Below, piece after piece: positions 1-5,458 of a stretch of DNA of 7,259 bases (its first letter is position 1; each line of letters begins with the position of its first letter). The notes beneath the pieces were generated by a model. The model was not told the DNA's origin, searched no databases, and saw nothing but the letters and a program-made list of their open reading frames with translations. The translations under genes were made by a program, and so were the position numbers. Source of the DNA: an uncultured Clostridia bacterium (GTDB taxonomy: Bacteria > Bacillota > Clostridia > Lachnospirales > Anaerotignaceae); contig CAMQRG010000102.1 in the NCBI GenBank assembly GCA_947036475.1, positions 1 through 7,259 on the forward strand, read 5' to 3'.

Positions 1-45
1 ACACGTAAGGAGTCGTCGGCAGCGTCAGATGTGTATAAGAGACAG
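1..45 (+). other. Nextera/Illumina adapter and i5 index left on the contig end
   Basis: Not genomic. Positions 27-45 are the 19-base Tn5 mosaic end AGATGTGTATAAGAGACAG. Positions 13-45 together are the Nextera read-1 adapter. Positions 5-12, GTAAGGAG, match the Illumina i5 index known as S505/N505, and positions 1-4 (ACAC) are the end of the P5 primer arm that precedes the index. Position 46 onward reads as uninterrupted carB codons, so the genomic insert begins exactly after the mosaic end. The reading of the adapter is direct from sequence; the index name is from general knowledge. Confidence 0.98.
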
Positions 46-1522
46 CGATAATCTGGTCGGAAAAGCCCATTTTTTTGGCGGTTTTCAATATTTCTCTGTT
101 TCCGGCATTCTGGGAAAGTACAGCTTCGTAATCCACGATGTTTTTCATAACCTCGAGGAAATATTTTGTAATTTTTGTTGCCTCGAAAATATCGTCCAGA
201 GAAACGCCGTTGCGAATCAGCTGCGCAATGGCATAGATTCTGTCGTCAGGGCTGCGGGAGATATATTCCAGCAGTTCTTCGCTGGGCGTATGGTCAAATT
301 TTGCCATGTACAGATGGCAGACGCCAATTTCCAGAGAGCGTATGGATTTCAGCAGACATTCCTCCAGCGTGCGCCCGATACCCATAACTTCGCCTGTTGC
401 CTTCATCTGTGTGCCGAGTGTATTTGCGGCGGACGCAAATTTATCGAAGGGGAAACGGGGCATTTTTGCTACAATATAATCCAGAGCCGGTTCAAAATTA
501 GCGGTGGATTCGGAAATCCTGATTTCGTCCAGCGTCATGCCGACAGCAATTTTCGCCGTAACGCGGGCGATAGGGTAACCGCTGGCTTTGGAAGCAAGCG
601 CGGAGGAACGGGAAACACGCGGGTTAACCTCAATCAGATAGTACTGGGAGGAATTGGGGTCAAGCGCAAACTGTACATTGCAGCCGCCTTCAATTTTCAG
701 TTCGCGTATGATTTTCAGCGCGCTGTCACGCAGCATATTGAAATCATGGTCGTTCAGTGTCAGGATTGGCGCGACGACGATAGAATCACCGGTATGTACG
801 CCAACAGGGTCAACGTTTTCCATACCGCAGATGGTAATAGCGCGGTCGGTTGCATCGCGCATGACCTCAAATTCGATTTCCTTATAGCCCTTAACGCTCT
901 TTTCCACCAATACCTGATGCACAGGGGAGAGTTTAAGGGCGTTTTTCATGATATCTACCAGTTCACGTTCATTTTCTGCGAAGCCGCCGCCTGTGCCGCC
1001 GAGTGTGAAAGCGGGGCGCAGTACAACGGGATAACCGATTTCATTTGCCGCTTTGATGGCTTCTTCTACGGAATATGTGATTTCAGAAGGGATAACGGGT
1101 TCGCCAATGCTCTGGCAGAGCTCTTTGAACAGTTCTCTGTCCTCTGCGCGCTCGATGCTTTCACAGCTTGTCCCCAGAAGTTCTACCTGACATTCGTGCA
1201 GTACGCCTTTCTTTTCCAGCTGCATGGCGAGGTTCAGACCTGTCTGCCCGCCGATGCCCGGGACGATTGCGTCAGGGCGTTCATAGCGGAGGATTCTTGC
1301 AATGTATTCCAATGTAAGCGGTTCCATGTAAACCTTATCGGCGATGGTCGTATCAGTCATAATGGTAGCGGGGTTGGAATTAACCAGCACCACCTGATAA
1401 CCTTCTTCTTTCAGCGCAAGGCACGCCTGTGTGCCTGCGTAGTCAAATTCTGCGGCCTGCCCGATTACAATAGGGCCGGAGCCGATAATCAGGATTTTTT
1501 TCAGGTCTGTTCTCTTTGGCAT
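46..1522 (-). CDS. carB: Carbamoyl-phosphate synthase large subunit (N-terminal 492 residues, cut by contig end)
   Basis: This subunit uses ATP, bicarbonate and ammonia from the glutaminase subunit CarA to make carbamoyl phosphate, the entry compound for pyrimidines and arginine, in the cytoplasm. It starts at ATG 1522-1520 with the ribosome binding site TAAGGAGG (1540-1533) ten bases upstream. The protein opens [20 protein letters not shown] and has the family signatures [10 protein letters not shown] (25-34), the glycine-rich LGGTGGG of the first ATP-grasp (174-180), and [15 protein letters not shown] (298-312) with metal ligands E298 and N300. The visible part covers the whole carboxyphosphate domain (about 1-400) and most of the allosteric/oligomerisation domain. 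The usual length is about 1060-1070 residues, so the carbamate-phosphorylating half and the regulatory C-terminus are missing. The loss is technical: the frame is intact to position 46, where adapter begins. It lies 109 nt downstream of pyrC and is probably co-transcribed with it. No carA precedes it. Confidence 0.97.
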
Positions 1523-1532
1523 AATCTTTTTT

Positions 1533-1540
1533 CCTCCTTA
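1533..1540 (-). promoter_or_regulatory. carB ribosome binding site
   Basis: TAAGGAGG on the minus strand is a near-perfect anti-16S match, ten bases before the carB ATG. It fixes the start and implies strong independent translation, even though the gene sits downstream of pyrC. Confidence 0.85.
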
Positions 1541-1576
1541 GAATATATAAAAACTACAGGTATTGCTGTGTGAAGA

Positions 1577-1629
1577 CTGCGGGGTGCCGTCCCGCACCCT
1601 GCGAGGGATTGGAGGCAGCGCCCCCGGGG
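1577..1629. repeat. GC-rich double stem-loop element between pyrC and carB
   Basis: Two adjacent inverted repeats fill the middle of the pyrC-carB gap. The first has arms 1578-1587 (TGCGGGGTGC) and 1594-1603 (GCACCCTGCG) around a six-base loop. As plus-strand RNA all ten pairs form, two of them G-U; as minus-strand RNA two pairs become C-A mismatches. The second has arms 1611-1616 and 1620-1625 with a three-base loop; it is fully paired, with one G-U, in minus-strand RNA. A CCCCGGGG palindrome (1622-1629) overlaps it. Neither stem is followed by a T-run, so this is not a convincing terminator. The composition differs sharply from the AT-rich DNA just before carB. It may be a copy of a small dispersed intergenic repeat, but no second copy is visible in this window. 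Confidence 0.4.
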
Positions 1630-1631
1630 TT

Positions 1632-2900
1632 TTAATTCTTTTTCCAGACGATATTGCCCTGATACATTGTCAGCACGCACCGGCCGAAAACTTCCTTGCC
1701 CGCAAATGGCGTTGCGCGTCCTTTGGTAAGGAAAGTTTCAGGGTCGATGGTATACGCTTCGTCCAGATCATATACGGTAAAGCTGGCAGGCTCTCCCTCC
1801 CCCAAAGGAGTACCTGCGCCGAAGCGTTCACGCGGATTGGTATGCATGAGCGCAATCAGCTGTTCCAGTGAAAGTATGCCGTTTTTAACCAGTTCTGTAT
1901 ATAGCACAGGGAACGCCGTTTCCAGCCCGACCACACCCATCATGCTTCCGGCAAGCCCCCTGCTTTTTTCCTCAGCGGAGTGGGGCGCATGGTCTGTGGC
2001 AATCATGTCTATAGTGCCGTCCAGAAGTCCGGCAAGCAATGCCTGCCTGTCTTCTTCGGTGCGGATGGGCGGGTTCATCTTAAAACGTCCGTCCTCCTGA
2101 AGCATGCTGTCGTTCATGGTCAGGTAATGCGGGGCAGTTTCACAGGTTACATCAAGCCCCTTCGCTTTTGCCTGTCGAATCAGGGCGACACTTTCTTTTG
2201 TGGAAATATGACAGACATGGTATTTACAGCCTGTTTCTTCTACAAGCTTCAAATCCCGCTCTATCTGTTTCCATTCGCTTTCTGAGCAGATGCCTTTGTG
2301 CCCATGACGTGCGGCATATTCTCCGGCGTGGATATAGCCGCCGTTCAGCAGGGAATTGTCCTCACAGTGTGCGGCAAGAATTTTGCCCGTTTTGCTGATT
2401 TTTTGCATCGCCTGACGCATCTTTTCGTCACTTTGCACACCGCGTCCATCATCGGAAAAACCGCAGACATCACTGGAAATTTCTTCATAATCCGCAAGTT
2501 CCTGCCCGTTTTCGCCAATTGTGACTGCGCCATAGGGAATGACCTGTATGCAGGCATTCTGCCGAATTGCATCAAGCTGAATGGCAAGATTTTCGGCACA
2601 ATCCGGTACGGGATTCAGGTTCGGCATGGGGCAGACAGCAATATAGCCGCCTTTTGCAGCAGAATCTGTGCCGCTTTTGATGCCTTCCTTATAAAAAAAT
2701 CCCGGTTCTCTCAGATGCACATGAACATCAATGAAACCAGGAAACAGATACTGACCGGATAAATCAAAGATACTGCCGCTGTCCTTTGGAGAAAAAGGGC
2801 GGGAAGAAATTTCGGAAATTCTGCCGTTTTCGACAAATACGTTGGTTTTTACAAATTGACCGCAGATAAACACATTTGCATTGGATAAAATGTACTTCAA
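1632..2900 (-). CDS. pyrC: Dihydroorotase, type I (zinc amidohydrolase)
   Basis: Catalyses the reversible cyclisation of N-carbamoyl-aspartate to dihydroorotate, third step of UMP synthesis. The product is 422 residues, normal for the single-domain bacterial enzyme. Visible active-site motifs are DVHVHLREPG (59-68; metal ligands H60 and H62), SDDG (149-152; the aspartate that bridges the metals in this type), AHCED (177-181; H178), CHIS (230-233; H231) and ATDHAPH (301-307; catalytic D303). NPP (276-278) and GLETAFP (325-331) are also typical. The gene begins with TTG at 2900-2898. The GAGAGGAG ribosome binding site nine bases upstream supports this, the N-terminal KYILSNANVF is the normal beginning of the family, and there is no nearby ATG. 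It is the first gene after the promoter at 2961-2989, with an untranslated leader of about 54 nt, and is followed by carB. No frame damage is seen. Confidence 0.97.
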   Translation of the reverse strand: MKYILSNANVFICGQFVKTNVFVENGRISEISSRPFSPKDSGSIFDLSGQYLFPGFIDVHVHLREPGFFYKEGIKSGTDSAAKGGYIAVCPMPNLNPVPDCAENLAIQLDAIRQNACIQVIPYGAVTIGENGQELADYEEISSDVCGFSDDGRGVQSDEKMRQAMQKISKTGKILAAHCEDNSLLNGGYIHAGEYAARHGHKGICSESEWKQIERDLKLVEETGCKYHVCHISTKESVALIRQAKAKGLDVTCETAPHYLTMNDSMLQEDGRFKMNPPIRTEEDRQALLAGLLDGTIDMIATDHAPHSAEEKSRGLAGSMMGVVGLETAFPVLYTELVKNGILSLEQLIALMHTNPRERFGAGTPLGEGEPASFTVYDLDEAYTIDPETFLTKGRATPFAGKEVFGRCVLTMYQGNIVWKKN

Positions 2901-2909
2901 AGTTTTTGG

Positions 2910-2917
2910 CTCCTCTC
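2910..2917 (-). promoter_or_regulatory. Ribosome binding site deciding the TTG start of pyrC
   Basis: GAGAGGAG on the minus strand ends nine bases before TTG 2900-2898. It is the main reason to accept the non-ATG start, because no ATG lies at a suitable distance from any other purine-rich stretch. Confidence 0.8.
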
Positions 2918-2948
2918 GCCTGAAATGAAGAATAAATGTATTTCTTTA

Positions 2949-2958
2949 CAAATTGTCA
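2949..2958 (-). promoter_or_regulatory. Shared decamer TGACAATTTG at the pyrC transcription start
   Basis: Read in the direction of pyrC transcription, TGACAATTTG begins two bases after the -10 hexamer and covers the expected start point. The divergent purE promoter has TGTCAATTTG in the same sense and nearly the same place (3058-3067). The identity is visible in the sequence; a role as an operator is an inference. Confidence 0.35.
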
Positions 2959-2960
2959 GT

Positions 2961-2989
2961 AGTATATCATATGGATTTAGGCGTGTCAA
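2961..2989 (-). promoter_or_regulatory. Sigma-A promoter of pyrC-carB
   Basis: On the minus strand: a perfect -35 TTGACA (2989-2984), a 17-base spacer, and -10 TATACT (2966-2961) preceded by TGA, giving an extended -10 (TGnTATACT). The start point is expected near 2954. This is close to consensus and should be strong. No terminator hairpin lies between it and pyrC, so any control would act at initiation or translation. Confidence 0.88.
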
Positions 2990-3002
2990 GCTTTCTTTTA
3001 TG

Positions 3003-3013
3003 AGAAATTTTCT
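3003..3013. promoter_or_regulatory. Small palindrome midway between the two divergent promoters
   Basis: AGAAATTTTCT is a perfect five-base inverted repeat around a central T. It lies in the 33-bp spacer between the -35 boxes of pyrC (ends 2989) and purE (begins 3023), almost exactly at the midpoint. It could be an operator or only an AT-rich upstream element. The position is seen; the function is inferred. Confidence 0.25.
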
Positions 3014-3022
3014 GCCCCTTCA

Positions 3023-3052
3023 TTGACAAGCGGGAAAGCCATGTGTTAGACT
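3023..3052 (+). promoter_or_regulatory. Sigma-A promoter of the purE operon
   Basis: Perfect -35 TTGACA (3023-3028), an 18-base spacer and -10 TAGACT (3047-3052, four of six consensus bases) give a start point near 3059. The weaker -10 suggests a weaker or more regulatable promoter than that of pyrC. It is back-to-back with the pyrC promoter. Confidence 0.65.
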
Positions 3053-3053
3053 G

Positions 3054-3067
3054 AAATTGTCAATTTG
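3054..3067 (+). promoter_or_regulatory. Palindrome with decamer TGTCAATTTG at the purE transcription start
   Basis: AAATTG-T-CAATTT (3054-3066) is a perfect six-base inverted repeat around one base, centred on the expected start point. It contains most of the decamer TGTCAATTTG (3058-3067), which differs at one base from the one at the pyrC start. A protein bound here would block initiation. It does not resemble the CGAA-containing Bacillus PurR box. Its role as an operator is inferred. Confidence 0.4.
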
Positions 3068-3217
3068 AGAGGTTTTCCGCGGAGGGAAGGCGGCGTGTCT
3101 GGTATGCCCCAGAAGCTTTCCGCGTACGGCCCGTCTGGAACGCTTTTCGGAACGCGGCTGCTTTTGCCGAAGTCTGGGCAGTCCGGTTTCCGTTTCGGAA
3201 ATAGGACTACCCTTTTT
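3068..3217 (+). ncRNA. Structured 5' leader of the purE operon, candidate riboswitch or attenuator
   Basis: The untranslated leader from about 3059 to 3273 folds into successive hairpins. The first is a nine-pair stem, 3078-3086 with 3116-3124 (two G-U pairs). It encloses an internal loop with GGCGGC (3089-3094 region) and an inner stem TCTGG/CCAGA (3098-3102 with 3109-3113). A second stem pairs 3145-3150 with 3167-3172. The last is a terminator hairpin (3176-3212) followed by five Ts. The base of the terminator, GGGC (3176-3179), could instead pair with GCCC (3129-3132), and GGCA (3177-3180) with TGCC (3165-3168), so antiterminator forms can be drawn. The architecture (stem with GGCG-bearing internal loop, then a GCCC-type hairpin, then a terminator using its 3' strand) recalls the ZTP (pfl) riboswitch, which controls purine genes. 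However, the highly conserved CCGCCUGGGC is not present as such; only GCCCGTCTGG and GTCTGGGCAG are. The class is therefore unassigned. Confidence 0.5.
3176..3217 (+). terminator. Intrinsic terminator inside the purE leader (attenuator)
   Basis: Pairs are GGG 3176-3178 with CCC 3210-3212, one C-A mismatch, AGTCC 3180-3184 with GGACT 3204-3208, a 2x2 internal loop, then TTTCCG 3187-3192 with CGGAAA 3196-3201 around a TTT loop. The T-run 3213-3217 follows directly. It lies 56 bases before the purE start and downstream of the purE promoter, so it would stop transcripts before the operon unless it is prevented from forming. Confidence 0.7.
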
Positions 3218-3273
3218 ACGTTTCGGCTATCCGCTCATCAATGTTATTCTTATATTTTTGCAGGAGGTTATCC

Positions 3274-3768
3274 ATGAAGAAAATAGCTATCGTTATGGGC
3301 AGCGACAGTGACCTGCCCGTAGTGGAAAAGGCAATGGCGACGCTGGAAAAATTTGGCGTGCCGTTTGAGGCGCATGTCTATTCTGCCCACCGCACACCGG
3401 AGGAGGCGCGTGCGTTCGCGCTTGGCGCAAGGGAGAACGGCTTTGGCGCAGTTATCGCGGCAGCAGGAAAGGCGGCGCATCTCGCGGGCGCAATGGCTGC
3501 AAATACGACACTGCCAGTCATTGGTATCCCTGTCAAATCTTCCACGCTGGACGGGCTGGACGCCCTGCTTTCCACTGTGCAGATGCCGGGGGGAATGCCT
3601 GTGGCAACGGTAGCCATTGACGGAGCGGAAAATGCCGCCCTGCTGGCGATACAGATTCTGGCTGTGGAGGACGCTGCGCTTGCAGAAAAGCTGAACGCTG
3701 CAAGAGCCGAAGCGGCGGCTAAAGTGCTGGAAAAAAACAGGCAGCTTGAAGAAAAATACAGAAAATAA
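3274..3768 (+). CDS. purE: N5-carboxyaminoimidazole ribonucleotide mutase (class I PurE)
   Basis: Moves the carboxyl group of N5-CAIR to carbon, giving CAIR in purine synthesis; class I enzymes normally work with PurK, which is not in this window. The product is 164 residues, typical of the family. Motifs: GSDSD (9-13, phosphate binding), SAHRTP (37-42, with the catalytic histidine at 39), [20 protein letters not shown] (62-81) and PVKSS (86-90), followed by a lysine- and glutamate-rich C-terminal helix. The start at ATG 3274 has AGGAGG (3262-3267) six bases upstream and gives the standard beginning [12 protein letters not shown]. An in-frame ATG at 3241 would add 11 unusual residues and lies before the ribosome binding site, so it is rejected. 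It is the first gene of the operon, behind the leader and attenuator, and is followed by a 250-nt gap and not by purC. Confidence 0.97.
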   Translation: MKKIAIVMGSDSDLPVVEKAMATLEKFGVPFEAHVYSAHRTPEEARAFALGARENGFGAVIAAAGKAAHLAGAMAANTTLPVIGIPVKSSTLDGLDALLSTVQMPGGMPVATVAIDGAENAALLAIQILAVEDAALAEKLNAARAEAAAKVLEKNRQLEEKYRK

Positions 3769-4018
3769 GTTTTATATTTCCCGCAGAGCCAATCCCTCAA
3801 AAGATTTGGAAACTGGCTGAAAAACACAGGGAACAAAGCGGCTCGGCAACAAATGTCTGCCGCATGCAGGCGGCGGGCTTTGCGTCAGTAAAGAGAAAAT
3901 GACAGGACAATGGAATATTCCCTGTATATCGGACGTATTCAGGGAAATGCTTTGAAGGGAATTAAAATACAGAAGATTATAAAATGTTAGCGGAAAAATC
4001 ATGCAGAGAGGTGCGAAA
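3769..4018 (+). other. 250-nt intergenic gap between purE and purF with RNA stem-loops
   Basis: No credible gene is seen. Several inverted repeats are present. AGCCA/TGGCT lies near 3787-3819. A nine-pair stem, 3855-3863 with 3870-3878 (two G-U), has a six-base loop; its inner GCCGC (3859-3863) could alternatively pair with GCGGC at 3838-3842. TTCCCTG (3918-3924) pairs with CAGGGAA (3940-3946), and a second CAGGGAA at 3827-3833 could compete for it. None is followed by a proper T-run, so I call no terminator. The gap is unusual because the following genes overlap or nearly touch. Possible roles are RNA processing, uncoupling of purE from purF expression, or a remnant of a lost gene such as purC. 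Confidence 0.5.
3952..3980 (+). promoter_or_regulatory. Weak candidate internal promoter before purF
   Basis: TTGAAG (3952-3957), a 17-base spacer and GATTAT (3975-3980) each match four of six consensus bases in an AT-rich stretch 39 bases before purF. Such a match is expected often by chance in AT-rich DNA, so this is only a candidate. Confidence 0.2.
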
Positions 4019-5458
4019 ATGAACAAACTTCATGAAGAATGCGGCGTATTCGGCGTATATGGGAAAGGCAAATCTGCTGTGGCGGCAACAGCTTATTACG
4101 GCCTGTTCGCTTTGCAGCACAGGGGACAGGAAAGCTGCGGCATTGTAGTCAATGATGATGGGCTGTTCCATTATCATAAGGACAACGGTCTGGTAAACGA
4201 TGTATTTACGCCGGAGATTATGGCGGAGCTCGGTGAGGGAAATATGGCGCTGGGCCATACCCGCTACGGTACGGCAGGAACAGGGGACAGGCTGAACGCA
4301 CAGCCTATTGTAGTCAACCATATCAAAGGCAGACTTGCGCTGTCGCATAACGGCAATCTGGTAAATTCCTTTGAGCTGCGGCAGGAGCTGGAGCTGGAAG
4401 GCTCTATTTTTCATACCACAAGCGATACAGAGGTTATTTCCTATATCATTACAAAAGAACGGCTGAAAGCCCCTTCCATCGAAGAAGCGGTCAACCGTGC
4501 GATGAACAGAATCAAAGGGGCGTACTCCTTTATCGTAATGTCTACATCGAAAATGATTGCGGTAAGGGACCCGCATGGTTTCCACCCGCTTTGCTATGGT
4601 GTGACAGAGGACGGCACCTATATCATTGCTTCTGAAACCTGTGCGCTGGACGCGGTAGGCGCAAAATTTGTACGGGACGTAGAGCCGGGCGAAATTGTTG
4701 TATTTGACGGCAGCGAAATCCGCACGATTACTGACCATGTTGGTGAAACACCGAAACATCTTTGTATTTTTGAGCATATCTATTTTTCAAGACCCGACTC
4801 CGTTGTGGACGGTATCAGCGTACACCGTGCAAGAGTAACGGCAGGGGCTTGTCTTGCTATGGAACATCCCGCTCCGGCAGATGTTGTCATTGGCGTACCC
4901 GATTCTGGGCTGGATGCGGCAATCGGCTATTCCAGACAATCGGGAATCCCTTATGGAATAGGTTTTATCAAAAATAAATATATCGGGCGTACGTTTATTG
5001 CCCCGGGGCAGAAGGTGCGGGAAGATAAAGTGCGCATTAAGCTGAATGCGGTTTCTGAAACGGTAAAGGGCAAACGTGTGGTGCTGGTGGACGATTCCAT
5101 CGTAAGAGGCACGACTTCCGCAAGAATCGTAAAACTGCTGCGCGAAGCAGGGGCAACAGAAGTGCATATGCGTTCTTCCGCGCCTCCGTTCCTGTATCCC
5201 TGCTATTATGGGACAGACGTGGATTCCCGAGAAAACCTGATTGCTGTGAATCATACAATGGACGAAATCTGCCGTATCATCGGTGCGGACAGCCTTGGAT
5301 ATTTGAATCTTGACCATCTGGGAATGCTGATTGGCGTGCCTCGGGGCTGTGGGTACTGCTCTGCGTGCTTTGACGGCAATTACCCGACGGAAATCCCTTC
5401 CTGTACGGATAAAAATAAATTTGATCGCAAGCTGAGTGAGAGAGGAGATAAGAAATGA
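4019..5458 (+). CDS. purF: Amidophosphoribosyltransferase, Fe-S type with N-terminal propeptide
   Basis: Commits PRPP to purine synthesis: glutamine-derived ammonia displaces pyrophosphate to give phosphoribosylamine. The product is 479 residues. MNKLHEE is the short propeptide; Cys8 in EECGVFG becomes the N-terminal nucleophile of the Ntn glutaminase domain after cleavage. The domain continues with [12 protein letters not shown] (31-42), GHTRYGTAG (79-87) and SHNGNL (109-114). The phosphoribosyltransferase domain has the PRPP loop [14 protein letters not shown] (354-367). Four cysteines, C249, C395, C447 and C450 (the last two as CSAC), match the [4Fe-4S] ligands of the Bacillus subtilis enzyme, so this is the oxygen-sensitive class. 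The start at 4019 is chosen over ATG 4001 because GAGAGGTG (4006-4013) sits at the right distance and the shorter propeptide fits the family. The stop codon overlaps the purM start by four bases (ATGA). Purine nucleotides usually feedback-inhibit this enzyme. Confidence 0.97.
   Translation: MNKLHEECGVFGVYGKGKSAVAATAYYGLFALQHRGQESCGIVVNDDGLFHYHKDNGLVNDVFTPEIMAELGEGNMALGHTRYGTAGTGDRLNAQPIVVNHIKGRLALSHNGNLVNSFELRQELELEGSIFHTTSDTEVISYIITKERLKAPSIEEAVNRAMNRIKGAYSFIVMSTSKMIAVRDPHGFHPLCYGVTEDGTYIIASETCALDAVGAKFVRDVEPGEIVVFDGSEIRTITDHVGETPKHLCIFEHIYFSRPDSVVDGISVHRARVTAGACLAMEHPAPADVVIGVPDSGLDAAIGYSRQSGIPYGIGFIKNKYIGRTFIAPGQKVREDKVRIKLNAVSETVKGKRVVLVDDSIVRGTTSARIVKLLREAGATEVHMRSSAPPFLYPCYYGTDVDSRENLIAVNHTMDEICRIIGADSLGYLNLDHLGMLIGVPRGCGYCSACFDGNYPTEIPSCTDKNKFDRKLSERGDKK

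Noticed and set aside
29..1573. A 514-codon open frame on the plus strand through the carB region, beginning MCIRDS.
   Set aside because: It starts inside the sequencing adapter and is the antisense shadow of carB, which is recognisable along its whole visible length. No ribosome binding site and no family resemblance.
1578..1629. pyrC terminator between pyrC and carB.
   Set aside because: In the pyrC transcript direction the stems are not followed by Ts, and the first contains C-A mismatches.
3068..3217. Guanine/adenine, PRPP (ykkC) or T-box element in the purE leader.
   Set aside because: I do not find the conserved cores of these classes. ZTP is the closest in layout but lacks its exact conserved hairpin, so I left the class open.
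3241..3273. ATG 3241 as an upstream start of purE.
   Set aside because: It would place the strong AGGAGG (3262-3267) inside the gene and add 11 residues not found in PurE.
3065..3277. A 70-codon frame in the purE leader, starting at TTG 3065, as a possible leader peptide.
   Set aside because: No ribosome binding site precedes it, it runs through the terminator hairpin into the purE start, and its composition looks like translated structured RNA.
3855..3878. Hairpin after purE as a transcription terminator.
   Set aside because: A strong nine-pair stem, but followed by CTTTGCG-type sequence and not a T-run.
4001..4018. ATG 4001 as the purF start.
   Set aside because: The spacing to GAGAGGTG favours 4019, and the resulting N-terminus [12 protein letters not shown] fits the PurF propeptide better.
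3977..4777. Long minus-strand open frame opposite purF, and similar frames opposite purF and purM (for example 4787-5317, 5380-6201, 6219-6923).
   Set aside because: All are antisense shadows of well-recognised purine genes, with no ribosome binding sites or family signatures.
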